Shown piece by piece: positions 37,393 through 47,448 of a stretch of 64,000 nt of DNA (positions within the stretch are counted from its first letter, which is position 1; the number at the start of each line of letters is the position of its first letter). Below the pieces are notes generated by a model, which ran no database searches, was not told the origin of the DNA, and was given only the letters and a program-made list of their open reading frames with translations. This stretch comes from Thiospirillum jenense (GTDB lineage Bacteria; Pseudomonadota; Gammaproteobacteria; Chromatiales; Chromatiaceae). The translations under genes were made by a program, and so were the position numbers. The stretch covers positions 1 to 64,000 of the forward strand of contig NZ_JABVCQ010000001.1 of the NCBI RefSeq assembly GCF_014145225.1, written 5' to 3'.

Positions 37393-37665
37393 ATGATTCC
37401 CATGCAAACAACCATTATCTATGCGCAATCCAAGCGTCAAATGAGTTTAACGGTCACGATCCCCGAGGGCGCGACTATTCAAGAGGCGATTGAAAAATCG
37501 GGCATTTTGAATCAATGCCCGGAAATTAACCTCGATGAAAATAAGGTCGGTATTTTCGGCAAAATTACACCGTTAACCACCGCGTTGGTCGAAGGCGACC
37601 GCGTGGAAATCTACCGCCCATTAACCGTTGATCCGAAAACGGTATTGCGCGGCGGGGCGCATTAA
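37393..37665 (+). CDS. rnfH: RnfH-family ubiquitin-fold protein
   Basis: A 90-residue beta-grasp protein. The strand-helix pattern MQTTIIYAQSKRQMSL, then TIPEGATIQEAIEKSGIL and KVGIFGKITPL and ending in VEIYRPLTVDPK, matches RnfH. Its biological role in gammaproteobacteria is unknown despite the name. It normally lies beside ratA and smpB; neither is here. I chose ATG 37393 (a second ATG at 37402 could also serve); an extension to 37288 would add 35 residues of low-quality sequence. It is monocistronic, as 350 bases separate it from the efflux genes. Confidence 0.88.
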   Translation: MIPMQTTIIYAQSKRQMSLTVTIPEGATIQEAIEKSGILNQCPEINLDENKVGIFGKITPLTTALVEGDRVEIYRPLTVDPKTVLRGGAH

Positions 37666-38016
37666 CCGTGATAACCCGCGCATCTCATTTGCCCTGCGAT
37701 GATTAAATCAATATCTATTCGCCCGGCGCTAGTCAAAGGGCGCTAATTTATTCATCCGCAACACGCTCATTTAATAAACAGGTGAATTCGCAACAAACGG
37801 CTGAATTCACCACGAATGCGCTAATTAGCGCATACTTGCATTTAGAAAACCGAGTTCTAAGTGCTGATTAAAATTGATCGTTCCCATGCACCCGCGTGGG
37901 AATGCACTCTTCCTTAAAAAGTCAATTATCTAAACGGCGTAATTTGTGACGTTTAGAACCCGAATTTTTCAAGCACCGATTAAAATTAACGCCCTAGTTT
38001 TCAGGTCAATTCATTT
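37666..38016. other. Gene-free stretch with a palindromic repeat
   Basis: 351 bases before the efflux operon. TTCCCA (37881-37886) pairs with TGGGAA (37897-37902), and the left flank GATCG makes it a relative of the ATCGTTC repeats in the window. A tandem-like echo GAGTTCTAAGTGCTGATTAAAATT (partly repeated at 37958-37989 as CCGAATTTTTCAAGCACCGA) is visible. A promoter for the efflux genes must lie here but I cannot place it. Confidence 0.4.
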
Positions 38017-39216
38017 ATGGCGACTAGCCAAGTCTGGCGGCGGCGCGGTCTGCCAATTATCATTATGTTAATTGGCATTGCAGGATTTATCATTCTCAAA
38101 GCCACCCGCCCCGTGCCGCAAACAGTCACCGCGCACGAGCGCATCTGGCGGGTGCAAGTCATTCCCGCCGCGCCCGCCGCCCATCATCCAGTGTTAGCGC
38201 TGTTCGGGCGGGTGGAAGCCCCCGATCAGGTGCGCCTGACCATGCCCGTCACTGCCCGCCTGCAAACGGTGCGCGTCCGCGATGGGCAGCGCGTCAAAGC
38301 CAATGCCGTCTTGGCGCAACTGGATTCGCGGGATTTAGAACCGCGCTTGCAACGAGCGCAGGCGGACGTTGACAAAGAACAGTTGAATTATCAACACGAT
38401 GCCGCCGCGCTGGTGCAGGAACGTGAGCTGCTGCGCTTGGCGGAAGTGGGCGTGACGCGGGCGCAGGCGGTGCAGAATAAAAATCTCGCGTCCATTTCCA
38501 GCGTGGACACCGCCCGCGAGCAATTGGCGCGAGCGCGGCTGGCCGTGACCCTGCGCCAGCAGTCAATTGATGCGCATCCGGCGCGACTTGCCGCGTTGGA
38601 GGCGACGTTAGCCGAGGCGCAGCGCGATTTTGATCGTGGCACGTTGCGCGCCCCATTTGCCGCCCGCATTGCCAGCGTCACCGCCGCCGCGGGTGAACAA
38701 TTGCCGATAAATCAAACGGTTATGACGCTCTACCCACTCGACGGGCTGTATTTGCGCGCCAAATTGCCCGGCTGCCACTGCGACGAATTGCGTCAAGCAT
38801 TGGCGAACGGCGTTGAATTAACCGCGCAGGGGCAGATCGGCGGGCGGGCGATCACGGCGGTACTGGAACGGATCGCCGGTGAAGCCGACGCTCGCGGCGT
38901 GGATGCGCTGTTGAAACTCACCGCGCCAGCCGCCGTGCCAATCGGCGCAGTGGTGGACATGCGCTTGCAACGCCCGCTGGTGGATAACAGTTTAGCGTTG
39001 CCATTCAGTGCGTTACACGGCGGCGACCGCATTTTCACCGTTGACAACGGGCGGCTGCGCGGCGTCACGATTGAACGCATTGGCGAGCGCGGTGGTGACG
39101 GCGATCAACCCGTCGAAGTCCTCGTCCGCGCCGCCCAACTGCCGCCCAATGCCCCGATCATGGTTACACATTTACCCAACGCGATTGACGGGCTGCGGGT
39201 GGAGATTGCGCCATGA
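38017..39216 (+). CDS. RND efflux periplasmic adaptor subunit
   Basis: A 399-residue membrane-fusion protein. One N-terminal membrane segment or signal anchor (LPIIIMLIGIAGFIILKAT, residues 14-32) is followed by a barrel-sandwich half (RVRDGQRVKANAVLAQLDSRDLE), a coiled-coil hairpin (about 110-200, RAQADVDKEQ to ATLAEAQRDF), the other half (TLRAPFAARIASVTAAAGEQ) and a beta barrel. It links the inner-membrane pump to an outer-membrane duct. The stop overlaps the start of the pump gene by four bases. No outer membrane factor or regulator gene is nearby, so it must share a TolC-type channel encoded elsewhere. GC-rich throughout. Confidence 0.92.
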   Translation: MATSQVWRRRGLPIIIMLIGIAGFIILKATRPVPQTVTAHERIWRVQVIPAAPAAHHPVLALFGRVEAPDQVRLTMPVTARLQTVRVRDGQRVKANAVLAQLDSRDLEPRLQRAQADVDKEQLNYQHDAAALVQERELLRLAEVGVTRAQAVQNKNLASISSVDTAREQLARARLAVTLRQQSIDAHPARLAALEATLAEAQRDFDRGTLRAPFAARIASVTAAAGEQLPINQTVMTLYPLDGLYLRAKLPGCHCDELRQALANGVELTAQGQIGGRAITAVLERIAGEADARGVDALLKLTAPAAVPIGAVVDMRLQRPLVDNSLALPFSALHGGDRIFTVDNGRLRGVTIERIGERGGDGDQPVEVLVRAAQLPPNAPIMVTHLPNAIDGLRVEIAP

Positions 39217-42200
39217 AACGCGGGTTAATTGCGCTCTTCGTCCGCCACCGTCTGTTGGCTAACCTGTTGATGATCTTGATTTTTGTCCTCGGCGGCGTGT
39301 CAGTGATGCGCATGAACGTCCAATTTTTCCCGACCTTCGCACTCGATATTTTGTCAGTGCGCGTGATTTGGAGCGGGGCGTCGGCCGAGGATGTTGAAAC
39401 CGCGATTTTAATTCCGCTGGAGGAACGCCTGCGCACGGTGGACGGCGTGAAAAAATTGACCGCCACCGCCGCGCAAGGCATCGCCAGTTTGGCGTTGGAA
39501 TTGCACGAAGGCACTGATCCGATTGAGGCGCTCGATCAGGTGCGCCAGCGCGTGGCCGAGTTCAGCAATTTGCCCAAAGATGCTGAAACGCCGCAAGTGA
39601 GCCGCATTTCGCGTTACGAATCAGTGGCGCGGCTGCTGGTCACGGGGCCGAGTTTGGCTGATCTGCGCCCGTGGATTCGCCAATTTGAACGCGATCTGCT
39701 GGCGCGGGGCGTAGATCAGGTGCAAATCACCGGGATGCCCGACGAGCGCATCGCCATCGAAATCCCGTCCCGCGCACTGGAAACGCTCGGCTTGTCGCTC
39801 GACGGCATTGGTGCGCAAATTGCTAAACAGGCGCAGGATTTGCCAGCTGGAATCGCGGGTGAAGCCGAGGCGGCGCGGGAATTGCGCTCGCTGGAGCAGC
39901 GCCGCGAGCCGTTGACCTTTGCCGACTTGACGGTGCGGGCGGATGACCAAACGCACCTGCGGTTGGGGGATGTGGCGACCATCATGCGCGAGCCACGGCC
40001 GGCGACCGTCACATTAACCCCGGTGGCGGTCGGATCGAATGCACCGCCATTAGCGTTATTAAATGAAAATGCCGCGCCGCCGGTCACAGTTGAATTAGTG
40101 ATTCAACGTGCCGAAGATGGCCATTCATTAATTGCCGCGCAGCGATTTGACACCTGGTTAAATGACGTCCGCCCGACCTTACCGCCCACCATTCAATTAA
40201 CCGTATTCGACGCCAGTTGGCAGCAAATTAAAGAACGGATTGATTTATTAGTGGACAACGGGCTGCAAGGATTCACGCTCGTTTTATTATTGTTATATTT
40301 GTTTTTACCCGGGCGCGTGGCAGTGTGGGTGGCAATGGGCATTCCCACCGCGTATTTAGCTGCATTAGCCTTGTTATGGGCATTTGGCGGCACCATTAAC
40401 ATGATTAGTCTATTCGGTTTATTATTAACGCTGGGCGTCATTGATGACGACGCTATTGTGATTGGTGAATACGCCGAAACCCGTTTTCATATGGGGATGA
40501 ATCCCACCGATGCCGCCATTGCCGGCGCCCGCCGCATGTTTTATCCGGTAGTCGCTTCGGCATTAACCACCGTCGCGGCCTTTTTACCGTTAATGCTGGT
40601 CGGCGGCATCATGGGCAATATCTTAGGCGATATTCCATTTGTCGCCATCATGGTGTTAATTGCCTCGTTATTAGAAGTATTTTTAATTATGCCGGCGCAT
40701 TTACGCAGCGCCTTTAGTCACCACGTCGGCGCCACTATTCCGCAATGGCGGCAGCGGATTGATCGCAAGTTTAATCGCTTTCGCCATTCAGTCTATCGCC
40801 CATTAGTCAAGGCCGCAATCAGACGGCGCGGCATTACCATTAGCACAGTATTAGTGTTAATGATCTTGACGGTTGGTTTATTAGTTGGCGGGCGGGTGCA
40901 ATTCGTCTTTTTCCCCACACCCGAAGGGCAAGCCGTATTCGCCAATGCCAGTTTTGTCGCCGGCACCCCGCGCAGTCACAGCGCCGCCTTTTTAATTGAA
41001 ATGGAACGCGCATTACGCGCTGCTGAACAACAATTGGGTGGCAATTTAATTGAAGCGGCCGTTGCTCGATTAGGCGGGACGGTCGCGGTTGAAAGTAATA
41101 GCGGCTCCAATGGCGATCAATTCGCATCAATTATGGTGCAATTAGTCCCGTCGGAATACCGCGAGGTGCGGAATGAAACATTTTTAGCCGCGTGGCGACA
41201 ACAGATGAAGATGCCCGCTGGATTAGAAAATCTGGTGATTTCCGCACGGAAAACGGGTCCGCCGGGGCGGGATTTAACTGTGCAGTTAATTGGCGATCAT
41301 GCCATGCAATTAAAGATGGCGGCATTAGAATTAGCGCAAAGTTTGGAAACAATTCCGGGCGTTTCCGATATGTTGGATGACATGCCATTTGGGCGGGAGC
41401 AATTGATTTATCGCTTAACGCCGGCGGGTGAAGCATTAGGCTTAACCACCGAAACACTCGGGCGTCAATTGCGCGCCGCCTTTGATGGTTATTTAGCGCA
41501 GCGCGTTCAAGTGGGGCAGGATGAATTAGAAGTGCGCGTGTTATTACCGCGTCACGAGCGCAGTCATTTAGACGCTTTGGAACGGTTGTTAATTCGCACT
41601 CCGACTGGTGAATTCGTGCCATTAACCACCGTTGTTCATTGGGAAACGCGGCAAGGATTTGAAACTCTGCGCCATGCTAACGGGCGATTAGCAGTGGAAG
41701 TATCTGCTGATATTAACCGCGCTTTAACCACACCCGATATGGTGCGCGCTGCATTGGAAAAAGAATTATTGCCAAAATTAGTCACGCATTATCATATTGA
41801 TTATAGCTTTGAAGGGCGGGCGGCCGATCAACGTGAAACGCTCGGTGATATGAAACTGGGGTTGATCTTAGGGCTGGGATTTATTTACATCATCTTAGCC
41901 GCCGTCTTTTCCAGTTGGGGCTGGCCATTAGTCGTGATGACCGCCATTCCATTAGGATTAATCGGCGCAGTCGTCGGGCATTGGTTATTAGGTTTAGATT
42001 TAACGCTATTGTCACTATTTGGGTTATTTGGCTTGTCCGGCATCGTGGTCAATAATGCAATTATTTTAGTTAGCATGTATCACGAATTGCGCGAGGACGG
42101 CATGGCGATTGAACCGGCATTAGTTGAAGCGGCCACGTCACGCTTGCGGGCGATGTTATTAACCTCAGCGACAACCGTTGTCGGTTTAGGCCCGCTCATT

Positions 42201-42395
42201 TTTGAAACCAGTTTGCAAGCGCAGTTTTTAATTCCAATGGCCGTGTCATTAGCTTTTGGCGTCGGGTTTTCCACGATTTTGGTATTGATTTTTACGCCCG
42301 CGTTATTAGCCTGGCATGAAAGCGTTGCGCAATGGCTGCATGATTGGTGGTTTGGTGAACCGAATCAAAGCGTGTCAATTGTAAAGTCATCATAA
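39213..42395 (+). CDS. RND efflux transporter, inner-membrane pump
   Basis: A 1060-residue proton-driven pump of the AcrB/MmpL-like superfamily with twelve expected membrane segments and two large periplasmic loops. N-terminus MKRGLIALFVRHRLLANL is typical. Relay acids lie in TM4 (GVIDDDAIVIGEYAETR), and the AFLPLMLVGGIMG segment follows. Later FGLSGIVVNNAIILVSMYHE marks TM10-11 of the second half. Coding style changes sharply inside the gene: CTG/TTG leucine and high GC until about 40.0 kb, then TTA/ATT-rich to the end. The protein has no break there, so this is a composition shift, not a frameshift. Substrate unknown; hydrophobic compounds are likely for this group. Confidence 0.94.
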   Translation: MKRGLIALFVRHRLLANLLMILIFVLGGVSVMRMNVQFFPTFALDILSVRVIWSGASAEDVETAILIPLEERLRTVDGVKKLTATAAQGIASLALELHEGTDPIEALDQVRQRVAEFSNLPKDAETPQVSRISRYESVARLLVTGPSLADLRPWIRQFERDLLARGVDQVQITGMPDERIAIEIPSRALETLGLSLDGIGAQIAKQAQDLPAGIAGEAEAARELRSLEQRREPLTFADLTVRADDQTHLRLGDVATIMREPRPATVTLTPVAVGSNAPPLALLNENAAPPVTVELVIQRAEDGHSLIAAQRFDTWLNDVRPTLPPTIQLTVFDASWQQIKERIDLLVDNGLQGFTLVLLLLYLFLPGRVAVWVAMGIPTAYLAALALLWAFGGTINMISLFGLLLTLGVIDDDAIVIGEYAETRFHMGMNPTDAAIAGARRMFYPVVASALTTVAAFLPLMLVGGIMGNILGDIPFVAIMVLIASLLEVFLIMPAHLRSAFSHHVGATIPQWRQRIDRKFNRFRHSVYRPLVKAAIRRRGITISTVLVLMILTVGLLVGGRVQFVFFPTPEGQAVFANASFVAGTPRSHSAAFLIEMERALRAAEQQLGGNLIEAAVARLGGTVAVESNSGSNGDQFASIMVQLVPSEYREVRNETFLAAWRQQMKMPAGLENLVISARKTGPPGRDLTVQLIGDHAMQLKMAALELAQSLETIPGVSDMLDDMPFGREQLIYRLTPAGEALGLTTETLGRQLRAAFDGYLAQRVQVGQDELEVRVLLPRHERSHLDALERLLIRTPTGEFVPLTTVVHWETRQGFETLRHANGRLAVEVSADINRALTTPDMVRAALEKELLPKLVTHYHIDYSFEGRAADQRETLGDMKLGLILGLGFIYIILAAVFSSWGWPLVVMTAIPLGLIGAVVGHWLLGLDLTLLSLFGLFGLSGIVVNNAIILVSMYHELREDGMAIEPALVEAATSRLRAMLLTSATTVVGLGPLIFETSLQAQFLIPMAVSLAFGVGFSTILVLIFTPALLAWHESVAQWLHDWWFGEPNQSVSIVKSS

Positions 42396-42434
42396 ACGGC
42401 GGGTTTAATTGCCGAGTAGCGTGAGTGCTTTTAT

Positions 42435-42776
42435 TCAATCGCAAAAGCTGACTAATTGTCCGTCATTATTCACTGTCCAGCGACTGCCATCGCTGGCGGG
42501 AATACCTATTTCATTTCGCCAGCGCTCTGGTAATGGACGTGGAATCGCTAATAATCCACCGCTGGCGGTTAGCATAAACGTGAATTCTAATCGCCCCGTG
42601 ACTGCTCCACTCAGCACGACTCGCGCTCGCCAACAGCCATTCCATTCACGATAGAATTCATAGGTTAATTCCGGTTCAATGCCAAATAATTCAGTGAGCA
42701 TGTCATGAATTAACGCTCGAGCGGCGGTGGCACGGTGAGAGAAATCCGTTAGCGGAATTGGTGCAGATAATGTCAT
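42435..42776 (-). CDS. Hypothetical protein
   Basis: A 113-residue protein with no signal or membrane segment. It begins MTLSAPIPLTDFSHRATAA and contains HDMLTELFGIEPELTYEFY followed by strand-rich text WRARVVLSGAVTGRLEFTF and LTASGGLLAIPRPLPERW. The start at 42776 has no strong ribosome site; a TTG at 42794 could also start it. I do not recognise the family. The alternation of helix and beta strands with conserved-looking tryptophans suggests a real small globular protein. It is convergent with the efflux pump gene (39-base gap) and divergent from the oxidoreductase. Confidence 0.55.
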   Translation of the reverse strand: MTLSAPIPLTDFSHRATAARALIHDMLTELFGIEPELTYEFYREWNGCWRARVVLSGAVTGRLEFTFMLTASGGLLAIPRPLPERWRNEIGIPASDGSRWTVNNDGQLVSFCD

Positions 42777-42950
42777 AAGGATCAATTGATTCAATTAAAG
42801 TGTGTGCGACAGTTAACAAGCGCATTGTACTCGCTGAATTGTAGCACTTATTGCGCATCATTTTAATCAATTTATGCTTGATTCTCAAGTATTTTTCCAT
42901 TCGCTCGTTCGCCATTCATCAAATATGTTTTAATCAATAGGTGATTTATG

Positions 42951-43967
42951 ATGCACGCCATTGTCATGCACACCCCGGGTGATCCTAGCGTATTACAATA
43001 CGTTGAATTACCCAAACCGCAATTAAACTCATCCACCGCATTACTCGTGCAATTAAAAGCCGCTGGCGTCAATCCGGTGGATACGAAAATCCGTGCTAAA
43101 GGGCCAATGTTAATTAACACTAATTCACCAACTGTTTTGGGTTGCGATGGTGCGGGCATTGTCACGGCAATTGGAAGTGAAGTGACACGCTTTAATCCCG
43201 GCGACGCGGTGTGGTTTTGTTATGGTGGATTAGGTGGATTAACTGGCAATTATGCCGACTACATTTTAATTGATGAAACCATAGCGCAACCCATGCCGCA
43301 TACGCTCGATTTCATTCACGCCGCCGCGGCGCCATTGGTATTAATTACCGCATGGGAAGCCTTGTATGATCGCGCTCAATTGCATTCTAATCAAACTGTT
43401 TTAATTCACGGCGGCGCCGGCGGCGTTGGTCATGTAGCAATTCAATTAGCCTGTTTGCGCGGCGCCCGCGTCGCCACCACCATTAGCAATAATGAAAAGG
43501 CCGCGCTCGTGCGTGAATTAGGTGCGGAATGCGTTATCAATTATCGTGACACCGATATGAATACCGCCATTGCCGAATGGACACAGGGGCGCGGTGTAGA
43601 TGTTGTATTAGACACCATTGGCCCCGAAGTCTTTCGCCAATCTATTCCATTAGTCGCGCCCTATGGCAATTTAGTCACCATTCTTAATCCCGGTGGTGAG
43701 TTCGATTGGATTGAAGCGCGGGTTCGCAATTTGCGCATCAGTTTAGAATTGATGTTGACGCCGCAATTGCGCACTTTACCCGATGCTTTATTAGCACAGG
43801 GGCGCATTTTACAACACTGCGCACAATGGTTTGATAGCAATCAACTGCGTATTCATATTGCCGCAACTATGCCACTTGCCGAAGCGGCGGCTGCCCATCA
43901 GCAATTAGAAGCAGGCGGTATGATGGGTAAATTGGTATTAACCCCGACAATAGCGAATGCGGTTTAA
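42951..43967 (+). CDS. Zinc-independent quinone oxidoreductase of the medium-chain dehydrogenase family
   Basis: A 338-residue NADPH-dependent oxidoreductase. The N-terminal catalytic domain begins MHAIVMHTPGDPSVLQYVEL; the cofactor fold shows VLIHGGAGGVGHVAIQLA near residue 150, with a VGADxxINY-like continuation seen as GAECVINYRDTD. Zinc ligand cysteines of alcohol dehydrogenases are absent, which puts it with QOR/zeta-crystallin-like enzymes that reduce quinones or enones. Two adjacent ATGs (42948, 42951); the second has better spacing from AGGTGA. It is followed by a 199-base gap with a palindromic element and then ruvB. No partner genes suggest a substrate. Confidence 0.88.
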   Translation: MHAIVMHTPGDPSVLQYVELPKPQLNSSTALLVQLKAAGVNPVDTKIRAKGPMLINTNSPTVLGCDGAGIVTAIGSEVTRFNPGDAVWFCYGGLGGLTGNYADYILIDETIAQPMPHTLDFIHAAAAPLVLITAWEALYDRAQLHSNQTVLIHGGAGGVGHVAIQLACLRGARVATTISNNEKAALVRELGAECVINYRDTDMNTAIAEWTQGRGVDVVLDTIGPEVFRQSIPLVAPYGNLVTILNPGGEFDWIEARVRNLRISLELMLTPQLRTLPDALLAQGRILQHCAQWFDSNQLRIHIAATMPLAEAAAAHQQLEAGGMMGKLVLTPTIANAV

Positions 43968-43992
43968 TACGCCGTTGTTTGGCGCGCTGGTC

Positions 43993-44085
43993 TGTTAAGT
44001 TCTATTAAACCGACAATCATTTTTAACACCTTCGTCATTCCCACGAAAGCGGGAATGATGGCTGTCTTAACTGAGGAACTTAACA
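43993..44085. repeat. Nested palindromic element (93 bases)
   Basis: Outer arms TGTTAAGTTC (43993-44002) and GAACTTAACA (44076-44085) are perfect 10-base complements. Inside, TCATTCCC (44035-44042) pairs with GGGAATGA (44051-44058). The inner palindrome resembles the widespread TCATTCCCGCGAAAGCGGGAATGA repeat; a similar one is at 47385-47412. CACGCTGGAGCGTAAG at about 44093-44108 follows. No target duplication was seen. Confidence 0.65.
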
Positions 44086-44166
44086 ACCCTGCACGCTGGA
44101 GCGTAAGAAAAATTAAAAACACTTTATTACTGTTCATTCTCATCTATTAGATATTCATCATTTAGA

Positions 44167-45207
44167 ATGGAACGCAATCCTCTTTTTAAACCAGACATGA
44201 ACCCAGATGAATCACTATTAGAGCGCACCATTCGTCCGCGCCGTTTAGCCGAATACATTGGGCAAATGCGGGTGCGTGAACAATTGGAAATTTTCATTAG
44301 TGCAGCGCGGCAGCGTAATGAACCACTCGATCACACACTTATTTTTGGCCCACCGGGGTTAGGTAAAACGACATTAGCGCATATTTTAGCGCATGAAATG
44401 GGCAGTCAATTACGCCAAACCTCCGGTCCGGTATTAGAAAAAGCGGGTGATTTAGCGGCGTTATTAACCAATCTCAATGCTGGTGATTTATTGTTCATTG
44501 ATGAAATTCACCGTCTCAATCCAGTGGTTGAGGAAATTCTTTATCCAGCATTAGAGGATTTTCAACTCGATATTATCATTGGTGATGGCCCGGCGGCGCG
44601 ATCCATTAAATTAGATTTGCCACCGTTCACATTGATCGGCGCCACCACCCGCGCTGGTTTATTAACTTCACCATTGCGTGATCGCTTTGGGATTGTGCAG
44701 CGTTTGGAATACTACAATACGGCAGAGTTAATTGATATTGTGCAGCGCTCGGCGGGGATTTTTAATATTCCAGCCGATTTAAATGGGATTAAAGAAATTG
44801 CACGGCGTTCGCGTGGCACCCCGCGCATTGCCAATCGTTTATTACGGCGAGTGCGGGATTATGCCCAAGTGCGCGCTGCGGGTCATATTGATTATCATGT
44901 CGCAGCCGCGGCGTTATTATTATTAAATGTTGATGATTGCGGATTCGATCACATGGATCAACGCCTGCTTCACATCATTATTCACCAATTTGCCGGTGGT
45001 CCAGTGGGAATTGATAGTCTTGCCGCAGCATTGGGTGAAGAACGCGGCACAATCGAAGATGTCATTGAACCGTTTTTAATTCAACAGGGTTACATTATGC
45101 GCACCCCGCGTGGGCGGGTGGCAACGGCGGCAACTTATCAACATTTTGGTTTAACTCCGCCTAATGCAACAATCAACTCAAGCACTGAATCATTATTAAA
45201 TCTGTGA
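44167..45207 (+). CDS. ruvB: Holliday junction branch-migration helicase subunit
   Basis: A 346-residue AAA+ hexameric motor driving branch migration with RuvA. It has Walker [12 protein letters not shown] near residue 58, Walker [11 protein letters not shown], sensor 1 GATTRAG, the arginine-finger region LRDRFGIV and a C-terminal winged-helix that ends in TPRGRVAT. Full length. It lacks neighbouring ruvA/ruvC, which is unusual because ruvAB are often paired. It lies 127 bases upstream of a chemoreceptor gene on the same strand. An imperfect hairpin AACTGCTGTGTTA/TAACAGAACAGTT overlaps the stop and continues to about 45234; it may limit read-through. Confidence 0.97.
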   Translation: MERNPLFKPDMNPDESLLERTIRPRRLAEYIGQMRVREQLEIFISAARQRNEPLDHTLIFGPPGLGKTTLAHILAHEMGSQLRQTSGPVLEKAGDLAALLTNLNAGDLLFIDEIHRLNPVVEEILYPALEDFQLDIIIGDGPAARSIKLDLPPFTLIGATTRAGLLTSPLRDRFGIVQRLEYYNTAELIDIVQRSAGIFNIPADLNGIKEIARRSRGTPRIANRLLRRVRDYAQVRAAGHIDYHVAAAALLLLNVDDCGFDHMDQRLLHIIIHQFAGGPVGIDSLAAALGEERGTIEDVIEPFLIQQGYIMRTPRGRVATAATYQHFGLTPPNATINSSTESLLNL

Positions 45208-45333
45208 AAACTGCTGTGTTATTTTTAACAGAACAGTTCGCATCATCTATTAAAAAAACTGCCATCCCATTCTACAATTGCGCCGTCACTTAACACAACC
45301 CGCACTCATCCGCTTGGTGGCAGTTTTATTAAC

Positions 45334-46944
45334 ATGCAAAACAAATACCTCACGTTACCAATACGATTATTACTCGCTGTCATTACTATTAATTTAGTCA
45401 CTGCCATTGTCTTTACCACCTACACCTATACCAGTCAAGCGCAACAAATTATGCGTGGTATTGATGCTAAATTATTAACAACGGCGGCTGGAGTAAAATT
45501 GGTCATGGATGAATTTCACCAACAGTTCGCAATAAATCACACCGTGACGCCAGATGAATATCAACACTGCATGGATGAATTATCCATGTTTGCTAATGAA
45601 GCGCAGGTGGAATATGTCTATACAATAATTAGTCAAGAACAGCATATTGTATTTACCGCATCCAGCTATACTGAAAAAGAAAAAGCGGAGAGCAACTTTA
45701 CTGAATTTCTCAGTGTGTATGATGATGCGAGTGACAGCATTGCGATTGCAATTGAAACGCAGCAAATTCAATACGACGAATACAGTGATAAATGGGGAAC
45801 ATTTCGGTCGGTATTTGTGCCAGCACAGACCGCAAACGGCTATCGCTATGTCATTGGTGTTGATATTTCGCTGGCCGATATTACCGCCACTCTTAATCAG
45901 GTACTTGTGAATTGCATTTTAATTGCATTGGGCGTATTTGTGATGGGGATTTTGGTTTCGTTGTTTTTAATGCGTTTTATTAATAATACCCTCGAATCTT
46001 TTGCTGCCGCTGTCAACGAAATTGCCAATGGTCATTTGAATATCACGGTTAGCTATCCCGCCACAGATCAACTTGGCATATTAGCAATTGACATCAATCG
46101 CATGGCCGATAATTTGCGTTTGTTAATTAACACCATGCAACAATCAGCCGATCAAGTGGCGACAACGGCAGAACAATTGAGTGCTACTTCCGAGCAAATT
46201 TCCAATGGTACAAATCAAGTTGCTGGACATTTAACTAGCGTTGCGGCCGCGACTGAACAAATGAGCGCCACTGCGGCTGAAATTGCCCAGAATTGCATTA
46301 CAGCGGCGAATGAAGCGCGGCACGCAAGCCTTTCAGCAAATAGCGGTGTTGCCATTGTAATTGAAACAATTGATGCAATGCACTGTATTGCCGATCATGT
46401 TAAACAGACAGCGGAACAATTAACTGAACTCAATATCCGTTCTAATGAAATTGGCAAAATTAGCGCACTGATTACAAGCATTGCCCGTCAAACCAATTTA
46501 TTAGCATTGAATGCGGCAATTGAAGCAGCAAACGCGGGGCAATATGGTAAAGGATTTGCAGTGGTGGCCGATGAAGTGCGCACTTTGGCTGATCAAACCA
46601 CGCAAGCGGCGGCAAATATTATTCAAATCATTGCGACGATTCAGGGGGGAACCCAGGCGGCGGTCAGTGCAATTGATGCTGGATTAAAAAATGTCGCGCA
46701 GGGGACAGCAAGTGCAAGTCATTCCAGCACGGCATTGCAAATGATTTTAGAACAAATTGATACAGTGACGGCACAAGTAGATCAAATTAGCGCGGCAGCA
46801 GAAGAACAAACTGTGACTACTGTGAGTATTAGTCAAGACATTCATTATATTGCAGAAGTGGTGCAGCAAACTGCGCTGGATTCTCAATGCACTTCACAAG
46901 CAACACAACAGCTTGCTGAATTAGCGGGGCATTTACGCCAATAG
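45334..46944 (+). CDS. Methyl-accepting chemotaxis protein with a periplasmic sensory domain
   Basis: A 536-residue classical chemoreceptor. TM1 lies at about residues 11-30, a periplasmic part at 31-190 (single Cache-like layout, with [12 protein letters not shown] and [11 protein letters not shown]), TM2 at 191-213, HAMP at 214-266 and the signalling hairpin with tip near residues 388-425 ([32 protein letters not shown]). GANAG replaces the usual ARAG at one point (AANAG). No CheA or CheW gene is nearby, so it is a solitary receptor feeding the array encoded at 8.8-20.5 kb or elsewhere. Start ATG at 45334 lacks a strong ribosome site. The ligand is unknown. Confidence 0.92.
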   Translation: MQNKYLTLPIRLLLAVITINLVTAIVFTTYTYTSQAQQIMRGIDAKLLTTAAGVKLVMDEFHQQFAINHTVTPDEYQHCMDELSMFANEAQVEYVYTIISQEQHIVFTASSYTEKEKAESNFTEFLSVYDDASDSIAIAIETQQIQYDEYSDKWGTFRSVFVPAQTANGYRYVIGVDISLADITATLNQVLVNCILIALGVFVMGILVSLFLMRFINNTLESFAAAVNEIANGHLNITVSYPATDQLGILAIDINRMADNLRLLINTMQQSADQVATTAEQLSATSEQISNGTNQVAGHLTSVAAATEQMSATAAEIAQNCITAANEARHASLSANSGVAIVIETIDAMHCIADHVKQTAEQLTELNIRSNEIGKISALITSIARQTNLLALNAAIEAANAGQYGKGFAVVADEVRTLADQTTQAAANIIQIIATIQGGTQAAVSAIDAGLKNVAQGTASASHSSTALQMILEQIDTVTAQVDQISAAAEEQTVTTVSISQDIHYIAEVVQQTALDSQCTSQATQQLAELAGHLRQ

Positions 46945-47052
46945 CAGTCAGGAGTTATGCAGTTGGCAGAGCATACAATAATCTGACAGCATTACGGATG
47001 ATTTTATTTTTCGCTTCTATAAAACTAATTCCGGTACGACAAAAGAAGCGTT
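46945..47052. other. Decayed segment beyond the IS630 remnant
   Basis: 108 bases between the chemoreceptor stop and the transposase remnant. On the minus strand, a short reading frame RFFCRTGISFIEAKNK is visible near 46990-47050; it resembles the tail of a transposase or another mobile gene but cannot be placed. The TAGCAGTCAGGAGTTATGC stretch right after the receptor stop could be an element edge. Confidence 0.35.
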
Positions 47053-47376
47053 CTAATCCGATAAAGCTCTAATTGCCAAACCAATGTGATTGCGTTGTGC
47101 AATTGCTAAACGAGACGCTAAAAACGCCGCCGCGAATGTCTCGCAGGCGTAAGCGTTATCCATAACGACAACACAATTAGCTGGTAATTTTGGCAATAAA
47201 TCCTGAGTTATCCATAAAAGAAAAATCTGGGAATTAATTGAACCAACAAATAATACGACTGTAATTAAACAAAAATTGACTATAGCTCCAATGGCATTTA
47301 CTTGTCCTTTTTCATGCCAATTGCGTTTATCTGAACATTTTTTCCAATAGCGGCATGTCAAACGATTAACTGACAC
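47053..47376 (-). pseudogene. IS630-family transposase remnant (chimeric fragment)
   Basis: A 107-codon open frame. Residues 7-74 read like the middle of IS630/DDE transposases: CRYWKKCSDKRNWHEKGQ, NAIGAIVNFCLITVVLF, WITQDLLPKLPANCVVVMDN, the last holding the second catalytic aspartate. The first catalytic aspartate region and the final glutamate are missing. After MDNA the frame continues with text that does not belong to IS630 (YACETFAAAFLASRLAIAQ), so two decayed pieces seem joined. A small palindrome (47385-47412) sits where the rest of the N-terminus should be. It cannot make an active transposase. Confidence 0.78.
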
Positions 47377-47384
47377 TCATTCTT

Positions 47385-47412
47385 CGTCATTCCCGCTGTC
47401 GCGGAAATGACG
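47385..47412. repeat. Palindrome CGTCATTCCCGC type
   Basis: CGTCATTCCCGC (47385-47396) and GCGGAAATGACG (47401-47412) pair over 11 of 12 bases around the loop TGTC. It abuts the IS630 remnant and resembles the inner palindrome at 44035-44058. Confidence 0.65.
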
Positions 47413-47448
47413 ATTGAGTTTGTGGATTAATTGCCGTGTTGAATTAAA

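Noticed and set aside
41131-41622. 163-codon open frame antisense to the RND pump
   Set aside because: Falls inside the pump's second periplasmic loop region, low-quality protein text, no start signals.
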